From assembly GCF_010389155.1 (NCBI RefSeq), contig NC_057766.1, positions 43,844,463-43,908,462 of the forward strand: 64,000 nt of DNA, read 5' to 3'. The stretch's first letter is position 1; every line of letters starts with the position of its first letter. Both the position numbers and the translations under genes were made by a program. Shown here one piece after another: positions 10,976 to 21,162 of this stretch. The stretch is from Erigeron canadensis (taxonomy: Eukaryota > Streptophyta > Magnoliopsida > Asterales > Asteraceae). Under the pieces are notes generated by a model that ran no database searches, was not told where the DNA came from, and was given only the letters and a program-made list of their open reading frames with translations.

Positions 10976-12532
10976 TCACGGCGGCGACGGCGATGGGAGG
11001 GATCCGCACCGATCGTGGTGGAAGAAAATATCAGGCTGCAAAAACAGCGGTAAGAAAATTGACTTTACATTAAATTTAGTTATGCATTGAAATAATTTTA
11101 TTCTTATCGTTTAAAGTAACTTATTTATGTTATTGTTACTTATTGGTTTTGTAGGCTCGAAGAAAACACCACCACCACCAAGAGGGGCAGCCAAAAATCT
11201 AAAACTTGAGGCTGCCTTGAAGAAAAATGGAGGCCCGTTACCCATGTACTTCGACTACAAATCAAAGACCTTTCAGTCGATCGGGGACTACGGGGCTATG
11301 TACAAATCTTTGTTAGGCTCGTTGATCGGAGATGTCCCCCAGTACTACGAGTCATGGGACGATGTGCCTGAGTCTATGAGGGACCATATCTTGGAGGAAG
11401 TACAGGTTAGAATATGTTTCTTTTTATATTTTTTTACTTAATATGTTTTTCAATGATAACCCCGAAAATGCTAACTTGTATTTGTAAACAACGTAGCGCT
11501 ATTTTGCGATGGACCAGTACTTAGAGCTTGATGAGGACGACCCCACCCGGAAGGCAGCAAAACTGGCTTTTCGTGCTGATGCAGCTAGCATATATAGGCA
11601 GCGAAAGTCAAAATTCAAATCTCAGCATTTTACAGCACGGGGGGGTGTAGGCGCAGCAGATACCCTGCAGACAGCACCGCCAGCTGGTATGGACCCGGAA
11701 GTGTGGGGAAAACTATTGCGTTTCTATACGAGGGATGACCGGGTAAAGCGGGCCGAGACAAACAAGACAAACCGGTCCAAACAGGCGGTGGGGACTCAGG
11801 GTCGGCGATCTATTTCTCTTGCCCACGATCGGGCGTTGGTACGTTTGGTTTTAACAAAAGTATACAATTCTTGTGTTTTTTAAATGCTAATTAATTGACT
11901 TGTTTGCAGGCCAAGCACCATAACGAAAAGAAGGAGGGGCCACCGCCCACGTGGGAGTCGACTTGGGCGGCAACCCACAGACTACAACCTCCGGAAGTTG
12001 CGGTATATACATAACTTTAAGTTAAATTACTTTTAATTACTGCTCCATTTATTAAACTTACCTTACTATTTATATGCAGTCCCGTCTGGAAGCTGCGCAG
12101 GAGAGACATTCACAGGATCCTGCACCGACACCTCCAACCTAGTTGTTCCCGGAAGCGTTTGGATCGCGATCCGGACATCAGCGCGGACTAGGGAGGATTC
12201 TCAGGGGTTTCGGATCCCATGATTTCCCTGGTGAGTTGCCGCAACCACATTATGGGCCTCCGGAAGGATCCTCCTCCGGGCCGCATGCATCCTATTCTGG
12301 CCCCTCTGCATCCCAACCTTCCGGCTACCATGTTGACTTGAACCAGCCTGGGGATGACTATTTCGACCCCCGCCAGTTATGGGGTGGGAGATCGGCGCAT
12401 TTTGGACCTCCATCAGGGGATTTTGGTAGCTTGTCGGATATGAGTGGATTTTTTAGTGGGACAGGCTCTGTATCCGGACCAGGTGTGGGTGATGATAATG
12501 CCGGTGAGGACGACGACGATTCCGATGATTAG
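10965..12532 (+). pseudogene. Transposase_24 (Ptta/En/Spm)-like accessory gene of the MULE
   Basis: Five exons fit GT-AG rules and keep phase: 10965-11049, 11155-11405, 11497-11838, 11910-12002, 12080-12532. The start MLGAHGGDGDGRDP was chosen because only that frame joins exon 2 (SKKTPPPPRGAAKN). Exons 2-4 have the layout of the plant Transposase_24 family: W-x-x-VPESM-x-x-x-I, RADAASIYRQRKSKFKSQHF, PAGMDPEVWGKLLRFY, and the ETNKTNRSKQ...GRRS element. That family is known mainly as an accessory protein of En/Spm-like elements; biochemical role unknown. A TAG at 12140-12142 interrupts the last exon, after which the same frame runs on through a Gly/Pro/Ser-rich tail to an acidic end (DDDDSDD). 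The TAG is either a nonsense mutation or an early natural stop. The gene converges on the transposase. Confidence 0.7.
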
Positions 12533-12834
12533 ACTTTTTTTATTTGTACGAAGTAGGTACATTTTTATAAATACAGTTTGTTATGTACATTTTTATTATT
12601 TGTGTTTGATATTTACTTTTTTATTATTTGTGTACTGTTTGTTTATAATGATGTTGGACTATCCGGTTTGCAAAAATGTAACACCCCAAATTTCGTAGTA
12701 TTAATATATTATTATAAGTAATATACCAAGTAAAAACATGATAAAGTTATGAAGTAACACCCCAAGTTTCCCTTAATAAAAAAAAAAGAAAAAAAAAACG
12801 GGCAAAACAAAAAACAAAAAACTTTATTACAATC
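12533..12834. other. Spacer between the convergent MULE genes
   Basis: Shared 3' flank of the two genes, AT-rich, with two copies of TAACACCCCAA (about 12679 and 12755). The first sits in TGTAACACCCCAAATTTCG, reminiscent of an LTR start, but nothing else supports a retroelement here. Probably holds both polyadenylation regions. Confidence 0.4.
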
Positions 12835-13027
12835 CTAATCAGATGAGTCCACTGTTCCCATATAGATGGGAGGAGGTTTTGTTGCATCCATATATCTATT
12901 GTAGGCTAACTGGCGGTGTCCGTACAAATCTTTCCATTTGCTCACGGGAGGCCTTACACGATCCTGTACCCAATATGCGATCTCCGGGGCCATCGGGTAG
13001 TCACCTTCCAACTGCACCATGATATAG

Positions 13028-13403
13028 TGACCGTGACCCTGTACTAATGCTATTGATATGGGCTCTGTCCTAGGCATCTCATCAGGACCATAGGTAAATG
13101 GGAACGAAGTCCAACTGGCGGCAGTAGATAAACAGTTAATTACTATACCCATCCTGTTGGACAACAACATGGTCCCCATAGTCATGTGCATCCAGTAGGC
13201 AGTTGGTTTAAACACCCCTACATAAGACCTTGATAACCCCTCAAAAAAGCTCGCTTCAACCTGTCCCCATCTTGTTAGTTCATCGTAGAATTGTTTGTTG
13301 TTTTCATACTCGGCCAACATATGTAGTCGGATCCACTCGTAACCTTCGTTTTCATCGTACCCCAATGCAACAGCAAGTGCCCGGAATCCACAGTTGCCAT
13401 CAC
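13028..13403 (-). other. OTU cysteine-protease core
   Basis: Within the last transposase exon, the Cys motif GDGNCGFRALAVALG is at about 13403-13360 and the His motif VQGHGHYIMVQL at about 13046-13011. The spacing of roughly 120 residues is normal for OTU domains. Both catalytic residues are present, so the domain itself is not visibly damaged. OTU enzymes remove ubiquitin or related modifiers; its target in a transposon is unknown. Confidence 0.8.
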
Positions 13404-16204
13404 CCCTGACATTAATAATCCCCTTGACGTATGGTCTAAATACATTCGGTATGTCGTCAAGGTAACCCTTTATACCCGTCGTCTGCAGTGGGCGAGTGTT
13501 AGGTGGTGGTACTGGTAGAGCAGCTAATTGCTGCTCACCTGATATGGGAGATATTGGTGATGGTGCTGGTGCTGGTGGCATCGGAGGTGATGGTGCTGGT
13601 GGCATCGAAGGTTGTGTGGGCGTATTGAAAAAATCAAAGTACGATGATGGTGCAGCTGGCATCGTAGTGCTAGGACCTGCAGGAAAATAAGTATCGGCAC
13701 TGAAGAACTGATCCACTAAGCCTGTTGGTGCTGTTGGTGGCACAGGATAGTACGCGGGTTCGGCTGCGCCGAACAACTGATCTAAGAATGGGGTTTCGGT
13801 TGTAGGCTCATTACTCGGCCCTGCTGTTGAAAATTGTGACGATCGGATCAAGTCATCAATATATCCACGGGTGTCCTCCCGTAATTCGGTGTCAGGCTCC
13901 GCGAAACGTGACTGCGTGGGCACATGCTCACTGTGTCTCGCCGGATGAAAGTCTCTGTAGCATGAGCCTGAGTCTGGTGCGGTATCCGGATATTTAGGTG
14001 TGGTCACGTGCACGGACCTCGACTTTTTCATCTTTGGTGGTGGTGGCATCGGAGGTGATACGTTCAAGTTTGGCATCTGCAATGAATCAATGAATAATTA
14101 AGTTAGATGTATACCCGTATAGTGTTTAACAACTAATAATTTGCTAGACTATAATAATATACCTTTTTCTTTGACCCAACAGGTCTACCACGTGTTTTCT
14201 TTTGGACCTCTGGATCCTTGATTTTGGACTGACCCGGATAGATGAGGTCCTTTATTTTTGACATCAAGCTTTTCCTTTGTTTTATGGGTTGTCATTCCAA
14301 GGCAGCAGTAACCTCGCCACAAAAGGCCTCAACAGGCTCGTCATCATCCGAGTCTTTCTTCACATTTCCAGGCAGGCAGGTGAACGGGGTTATATCGAGC
14401 CTGCACCAAAATGCATCTATCTCATATTCTTGTACACGCCTTCCTGCAGGAATAAAAATATTACATTAAGTATTTTTAAGTAAAATGGACCATTTGTATC
14501 TGAATGAACTGTACTTACGTTCCTGCATGTATGTTAGAAGTCGACAACTACATGGCAAGCCACAACTAGCCCATACCGTACACCCGCACTTTGACACGTC
14601 CCCTTTTACTGTATTTTTCAATCGATCAATTTCGTCAACCATAATTTGCAAGGCTACATGGGAGGCTTTACCGAGCAAATCCTTTAAACAGGGATAGTTG
14701 TGTTTATTTTGATTGTACTGCCTGCAATGTTCCAGTGACCCCTTTATTTCGGTGTATTGCCCGCTGACAACAGAGTTAACACATTCAACGATTTTGTGGA
14801 ACGTAAGCCGCTTTTGATGCATAACTGACTTCAGCAAAGAATGCTCGCTCTCAACCCTGTTGGTAGTGTAGTTACGATAGTTGCGGTGTTGGTCGACCCA
14901 ACATGACACAAATAACTCCTTGTACGAGGCAAGCCACTGTATTTGTAGATACTTATAAAGATCTGCAGGAAAATAAAAAGTGATTTAGCTACATGGTTAC
15001 ATCGTAAGCGTTATCATAAAAACAGTATGGGGACGGGATGTATATACTTGGTTTATCTGCCAAGAATACTTTTAGCCGCTGCTCATTCTCTGCGTATTCT
15101 TTAACCCTGATTGAGTTTACGAGTTGATCCCACCGGTGTCTAAACGAACCATAATCTTTTTTGACCCAAACGATGGGTTGGCATGTAACTCAATATTCCT
15201 CCAAATGTGTATTCTACACAGTATCAGCTTCGTTTCCGGCATCACATCCTTAACCGCTTTCATGAGGGCCAGATCCCGATCAGTGAGTGCCACACGCACG
15301 ACGAACCCTTCTTCGAGCGTCGACCTCAAGCACTGTAACACCCATGTGTATGTCGCATGTTGCTCATTTTCAATAAGTGCGTGCGCAATGCTGAATGTCT
15401 TGCCAGTTGGAGTGACACCCACAATCTCAACAAGCGGCATGTTGTAAACGTTGGTTTTATACGTGGCGTCTATTTCAATGATCCAAGGAAATGCACGCCA
15501 TATGTCAAGTGATGTAGGATGTACGAAAAAGAGATTGGTCAAACATCCGGTTTTGCTATCCGTCGTGTACTGATACGTGTACTGATGGTCAGATAGTAAT
15601 TGGAGCACGATCTGCAACGGGTAAACAACCAAAGTATAAGGAAGTCGTATTTTTTTAAAAAATAAACATATAGTTATATGATCCACATGCAGGTATGTTC
15701 TTATTTCACCTGCATTCGAGTTTCCCCTCGTTGTTGGGCGTGCTTTAGCCGGTGTTGCTGCAGGTAGTTAGAAATGTCTTGTGAACGGGTCAAGATACCG
15801 GGAAATGCATCCTTCAATTGGTCCCTTATGCTATTTGGCCCAAAACCTAGCAACGCCTTTTCGTCCACAAATTCTTTTTGAACATCGGTTAGTCGTCTTG
15901 CGTACGCAATACCTTCCAAATTACAAGCTGATGGATGGTTATGTCGGTGATCTATAACTTCAACCCACCAACTATGGTCCTTTGTCAGACGGCCTACCAA
16001 TTTGAATGGACAGTCAATTTTGGTACTCCCTTTGGGTGCCCCGGTTGACCGCTTATCTTTTTTTCCACCACGGTTGCAAATAAGGACCACCTTTTTAACT
16101 TCTCCGCCTTTTGTGACATTTGATCTTCGTGTTACTAACACATAACCAAGCTCCTTTGCCGTTCTTTGAGCCCAGTCTACCAAATCTATGTGTGTGTCAA
16201 ACAC

Positions 16205-16620
16205 CTGAAATATTTTATACACTTTTTATTAATACACTTTTTATGCACTTTTTTATAATACATTTTTTTTAATACACTATTTTATATACTTTTTTATAAT
16301 CAACTTTCTTATACACTTTTTTATAATACACTTTTTATACACTTTTTTATAATACACTTTTTTGTACACTTTTTTTTTTAACAATTTTTTAATAGCTTTT
16401 GTTAATCTACATTTTTACGTACAATTTTTAATATGTTTTTAGTTAATCTACATTTTTACGTACATTTTTTAATATGTTTTTATAAACAATTTTTTATCCG
16501 TAGTTTTAATAATTAGTTTTCTTACATACTTTTATAGCAACAAATCTAATGAATAATAACAAAATACAATTACTCACAAAATAACAACACAAAAAATGAA
16601 AACGTTGGATTATATACATA
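16205..16620. repeat. ATACACTTTTTTATA-type low-complexity repeats in transposase intron 1
   Basis: The first intron of the transposase gene is filled with short degenerate repeats of TACACTTTTTTATAA and later TTAATCTACATTTTTACGTAC. This is simple AT sequence with no coding content. Confidence 0.6.
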
Positions 16621-16771
16621 CCTCCTTGTTATAAAAAACATCGTGATCGTAATCAAATTCATCACGGACATCTGGGGATTCAAATTCGTCATCGAGCTCT
16701 TCGTACACAAACTCGTCATTTACACCTTCCGGCGCATTTGGATTTAAGAAAATTTTCTCCAAGCAATCCAT

Positions 16772-17004
16772 CTAAAATAATAAAAACACTTAACAGTAAT
16801 AAATGAAAACGAATAAATCAAAATGAATGAATATGAAAACGATCGAATATCAAAACTATTGAATACTGAGATTGAAGTTATAAAAAATGAATATGAAATG
16901 GTTGAACTTATAGAATGAATCGTTGAACTTATAGAATGATTGAACTTATAGAATGAATCGTTGAACTTATAGAATGAATCGTCACGGGGAAACAGAAACA
17001 TTTA
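16772..17004. promoter_or_regulatory. Probable transposase leader with GAATCGTTGAACTTATA repeats
   Basis: Upstream of the transposase ATG (minus strand) lies a run of short direct repeats, GAATGAATCGTTGAACTTATA and truncated forms, between about 16912 and 16982. It probably belongs to the 5' untranslated and promoter region. The frame that crosses it (SISSTIHSISST) is a repeat shadow. Confidence 0.45.
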
Positions 17005-17152
17005 TGTACGATTCGAACCTACCACCCCTTTAGGAGCGACAGTCGCTCCAAAAGAGGTGGTAGGTTCGAATCGTACAGAAATGTTGTCGTATGCTGTCGC
17101 CCGTTGTCGTATCCTACTACCCCTTTAGGAGCGACTGTCGCTCCAAAAGGGG
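17005..17152. promoter_or_regulatory. Right-end hairpin pair (TAGGAGCGAC palindromes) of the MULE
   Basis: Palindrome one spans 17005-17077 and is centred on base 17041, with 36-bp arms and two mismatches. Palindrome two spans 17120-17152, with 16-bp arms and one mismatch around a T. Both have TAGGAGCGAC facing a complement that has drifted to GTCGCTCCAA. They mirror the pair at 9447-9572. Confidence 0.7.
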
Positions 17153-17201
17153 TGGTCGGGTTACATAGGGGGTGGTCGGCCTACACGTCCCCTTTTTTAA
17201 T

Positions 17202-17729
17202 AAAAATAAAAGAGATGATGATTTAAATAGAGATGAAGAAGATATAGATGGATGGTTTGGATTTACAAAACAGTAGATATGTAAATTAATTAAACATGTA
17301 AGAAGTGTCATATCTTGTCACATATCTTGATTTATTGGTCACCATCATTTCTTACTGTTAGAGGTAGATGGTAAGAAATACTTGACCACATGCGACAATA
17401 GTTTTATAGGTGTCCATATTCTAAAATACATCTCAAAATTTGACCGTTCATATAATTTTTTCATATGTATATTTTATCAAATTTCTTAAATTTATTATAG
17501 TTGTGTTTATTTCTTATTTTTTTGATATAATTATAAAGTTATCTATGTATGAATCTTTAGGTTGTATTCAATAAGTAGTGAAATATTAATTGAATTCTAC
17601 ATTTTTCATACACATAGATTGAAACCAAATAAGTAAACGGCATAATTTGCTTAGCTTATAGTAAAGTGAATCGGAAATATAGGTTAATCAAAAAATCTTA
17701 TCTTAATATATACTATACTAATACTAATA
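17202..17729. other. AT-rich intergenic DNA, nothing recognised
   Basis: No coding frame or repeat border seen between the MULE target duplication and the Helitron that starts at 17730. Confidence 0.5.
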
Positions 17730-18914
17730 TCTTTATATATACTATAAAACAGTTGAACTAATGACTTATTAACCAATTACATCGTTGGATTTCATCAAAT
17801 TGACTTTTGATGATGTCATCATTTAGATAAACTACAAATTAAAAATCTTAATAATCATTATCCAAATATATTATTATATTAATATTTATATTAATTTGTA
17901 GAATAAGTCTCATTATTTACACTTTTTTGTTTTCCATCAATAATTTACACTTTTTAGCCCTGAATACTTAATTTATATTTATTTTTAGCCGTCAACTTGA
18001 GAGAATTTTTTAAAATTTATAATCATTTAATTAAATAATTTTTTTTTTAACATATCAAATATTTTCTACAAAAAATTAATTCAAAACCTAATGACTTAAT
18101 AACAAATATTAGATTAAATTTTTATAATTATAAATATTAATATTTAGTTTAATATTAGATATAAATACAATGTTAGCTTTAGATATATATCCCAAACATA
18201 ATAACAGATAACGATATACAACATCATTGTCTTAAACACAATAGGAATCACAGGATATGGGACAATCATAGAACCAAACATGATTTACAACAGAGGGTTA
18301 CTTAAATCCTAAATCCAAATCAATATAAACTCCATTCAAAATTCATTATATCTCTCAATCAAAAAGGTACATAATTTTCTCCTTTTTCATATATTAGTTT
18401 TGCATTTTAATGTTTAAAGTTACAGTTGTCACTCAAATCAAGAGTCCTAACTGTTATCAATGAATATAAAAATAATCCTAATTGTTATCATATTATCATA
18501 GAACAAGTGATTGAAAATAAACCTATGCTTGTTATGGACGCGCATCATGATTAAATCCATATACCTAAATGTCAAGTACAAGATCACAAATATGTTTATA
18601 TTTTTATTCTTAATTATCTTTCATAATAATATCACATTATGAGTACATCTGGTTTCAAAATATTCTATAATGGATAAATTATTATATATAGCATGTGCCT
18701 TGTGTAATGACTACAGCAAACAATTTCATTAATATGTCTAGGCTAATAATGACAGTGACGAACATATGATTATTGTACTATAACTTGCAAAATATAACAC
18801 TTAAAACCGTATTTTTTCAAAATTATAAGCTTTTATGACTTAAATGTATGAAGATCTAATATTGATAATATCGTAAATCCCGTGTCCAGTGTTGGACACG
18901 GGTCTAATATCTAG
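17730..18914 (+). mobile_element. Non-autonomous Helitron (family B), 1.2 kb
   Basis: Begins A|TC (TCTTTATATATACTATAAAACAG) and ends CTAG|T at 18911-18914, so it sits between A and T as Helitrons do. The 3' end has a 10-bp perfect stem (CCCGTGTCCA at 18879-18888 with its complement at 18893-18902) followed by TCTAATATCTAG. It encodes no RepHel protein. Its first 180 bp and last 110 bp are repeated in the neighbouring copy at 18910-19211. Confidence 0.75.
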
Positions 18915-19211
18915 TATATATACTATAAGACAATTGAATTAATGACTTATTAACCAATCAAATCGTTCGATTTCATCAAATTGACTTTCGCTTATGTCAT
19001 CATGTAGATAAACTATAAATTAAAAATCCGAAAAATCACAATTCAAATATATTATTATATTAGTATTTATATTAATTTGTAGAAAAAGTCTCATTAATTT
19101 GGAACCATATATTTTCAAAATTATAAATTTTATAACTTAAATGTATGAAAATATAATATTGATAATATCGTAAACCCCGTGTACAGTGTTGGACACGGGT
19201 CTAAAATCTCG
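18910..19211 (+). mobile_element. Short Helitron copy of family B abutting the first
   Basis: Starts A|TCTAGTATATATACTATAAG, sharing the last five bases of the previous element. It carries the same hairpin with one change (CCCGTGTACA) and ends CTCG|T at 19208-19211. It consists of little more than the 5' and 3' ends of the 1.2 kb copy, so it is an internally deleted tandem partner. Confidence 0.7.
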
Positions 19212-20763
19212 TTTAATCTTAAACTACGGAGAATGAAAATTAATGTATGTTCATTTCGATATATACTCCGTACTATACTTTTGTAATTGCAATTGGTTTT
19301 TCTATTTTCTTTAACATGCATGGTTACTTTATTTGAAATTCCAAATAATTGTTATCAAGTTTGAGTACATCACCACAAATAAATGAATGAAATTCGGTGC
19401 CATCCCTAATCGTTAATCATAATCTAAACCATGGAAACATGATAGGAATAATGTGGACCGTTGGATAAAAACGCGATAGCTGACCAAGAATTACAAAAAT
19501 TGGCGACACAAGCATATGGAAAAAGAGCGTGGATTTCGTGTGGCTCTACCATAGCGATTGACACTCACGCTTCTGGCTGCGCGCGTATGATAACATGCTT
19601 GAGTGTAATTTTGATTCAGCTGGAATCCAACAACAAACCATCAAAACTCTATTCTATTCCATAAAACTTACTATTCGATATTCCATTAAAACGACAAAAA
19701 GACGGTTTAGGTACATGTAGAATATCAAGGATGGTGTTTTCGACCATGTTGGAATAGTTTATGACGAATAATAATGAGATATATAGGTACAATATGTTGA
19801 ACGAACTTTTAGATTAAATTCTTTAAGTAAAATATCAATGAAACTAATTTGTATATCTAAAAATAGACCTAAAAGAGAGATCATGACATGTGACAAAATC
19901 AAAGGTATAGATGATGAAAGAGAATTAGTAAAAAATGTATGTCCTCCTATATATGGAGTAGGCATATTATTAGGCATATGAATTAGGCACATATATCATT
20001 ATCCATTTTTTAAACAGTTTTATTATAAAACACTACAAAAAAACTAGGAAAAAACGATGACTTACACAAGCAAAGTCGATCCTTTCCTTTAATATAGACT
20101 TGATTAATTCAGATATATGATCCCTTGATAGTATAAAAGTTTTTGTTGCAATATAGACAATACTTGTGTGGAAGAAGTCCCAACTGTTATATAGTTCTAA
20201 TCTAAATCATATGTAAATTTACATATATTTACTAATGTATCTAAAAAAAAAAAGGTCAATTGACCACCACCAACACCTTTAAAGTTTAGGAGTTGATTAT
20301 ATGACTTTTGTGTTTTGCTAGAATTTATCCGGTTCACAAATCACAATAAACGGTGTGCTAATGGGTTGCTCGTTATGCATATTAATTGGTCATCAATTTA
20401 CACATTATTAATTTAATCATTTGTTTTCTGCAATATTTCCAATGGTTCCCTGCTTTGCTTACACAAGTTCAGTTGGATAATGAGAAAATCTCACACATCA
20501 AATGTTATATTCTCATCTTTAATATATAGGTCTGAGGCTCTTTAAAAAAGCCATTTTTTTCTACCTTTAAATACATATAAATTGTTTATATCAATATTTC
20601 AATTTATGTTCCAAAAATGATGAATCCAAATTATGGGTTAACCGTACGTTTTTAATTGATTCACCGTATTTAAAATAATCAACCAACCAATCAACCATTC
20701 CGTATACCATTAGTGCGTAGCCCCATTTGGCAACAATGCCTTAAAAAAGTTCAAATATATATA
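19212..20763. other. Intergenic DNA with a solitary CACTA-like terminus
   Basis: No gene supported. CACTACAAAAAAAC at 20031-20044 matches the start of CACTA transposons, but no matching TTTGTAGTG end was found at a sensible distance. The 67-residue frame at 19461-19664 has no recognisable domain. Confidence 0.45.
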
Positions 20764-21079
20764 TCTATACTCCTTATTAAAAATTATCAACCCATGTCAA
20801 AAGTTTACAAGATTTGGGACATGGGATTTTACCCTTTTAACCCTCCTTATTCTTTCTCTTATTCCCTAGATTTATTCTCCCTATTGCTTCCTTTTTGCCA
20901 CAAAAATACACACACCTCCACTGTTGTCCTCAAAACCTAACCATCACCTCCAACGTCCATCGCCTCCACCTTCGTTCAACACCACCACCGCCGTGAAACG
21001 TCTCCATGAGACCCACATCACCCCTCGATCTAGACGCCATGTCAATGGTATTCGTCGTAATGCGCGGGTACCATGCTCG
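20764..21079 (+). mobile_element. Small Helitron (family C), plus strand
   Basis: Starts A|TCTATACTCCTTATTAAAAA and ends CTCG|T at 21076-21079. The end is preceded by GTCGTAATGCGCGGGTACCATG, a hairpin-like GC block shared with other copies in the window. A CCACC/CGCC-rich stretch before the end is typical of this group. The open frame at 20713-20940 crosses the 5' border and is not a gene. Confidence 0.7.
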
Positions 21080-21162
21080 TATATATATATATATTTGTAG
21101 TTTGGGATGTCAACACACTATATATAGATATGTAGTTACTGCCTTTTTTTCTTCTTTCTAAA

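Larger units (their letters stand above)
12835..16771 (-). pseudogene. MULE transposase fused to a C-terminal OTU protease domain
   Basis: Six exons (minus strand): 16771-16622, 16204-15710, 15611-15048, 14962-14519, 14443-14163, 14076-12835, all with GT-AG borders, about 1058 codons. Order: acidic N-terminus; FAR1/WRKY-GCM1 zinc-finger region (VVLICNRGG, IDCPFKLVG, DHRHNH); MULE DDE domain with aspartates in WIIEIDATYKTN and ALTDRDLALMKA and a glutamate in TNRVESEHSLLK; SWIM-like finger (CGCTVWASCGLPCSC, ending CxC rather than the usual CxH); a basic GRPVGSKKK linker; a Pro-rich stretch; then OTU with the catalytic-Cys motif GDGNCGFRA and His in GHGHYIMVQL. It would bind and cleave element ends; the OTU role is unknown. 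Two lesions: a run of six T at 15157-15162 where seven would keep frame (exon arithmetic also needs one more base), and an in-frame TGA at 14294-14292. Codon context continues normally past both, so the damage looks recent or partly from sequencing. Confidence 0.85.
9402..17192. mobile_element. MuDR-like Mutator element (OTU-MULE), 7.8 kb
   Basis: Nearly complete element. The outer 80 bp at each end form an imperfect inverted repeat: left GCCCCACATACCCCGACCAC then TGTAACCCGACCACC; right, read on the minus strand, GGGGACGTGTAGGCCGACCAC then TGTAACCCGACCACC. Flanks TTTTTTAAA (9393-9401) and TTTTTTAAT (17193-17201) match at 8 of 9 positions, the Mutator duplication length. Both ends carry hairpins on the word TAGGAGCGAC. 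The interior holds two convergent genes: plus strand 10965-12532, minus strand 16771-12835, ends 302 bp apart. Convergent mudrA/mudrB is the arrangement of maize MuDR, but mudrB is unrelated to the plus-strand gene here. Inactivating changes in both genes suggest this copy cannot move by itself, though its ends could still be mobilised. Confidence 0.85.

Noticed and set aside
16744..17001. 85-codon minus-strand frame with SISSTIHSISST
   Set aside because: Created by short direct repeats in the transposase leader.
17062..17071. GGTTCGAATC, a perfect tRNA-type B box
   Set aside because: It lies in one arm of the MULE right-end palindrome and its complement is in the other arm. No cloverleaf, anticodon arm or A box fits around it.
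19461..19664. 67-codon frame
   Set aside because: No domain, no ATG (opens at TTG), no splice or repeat context supporting a gene.
20031..20110. CACTACAAAAAAAC as the start of a full CACTA transposon
   Set aside because: No complementary end, no transposase and no 3-bp duplication partner were found.
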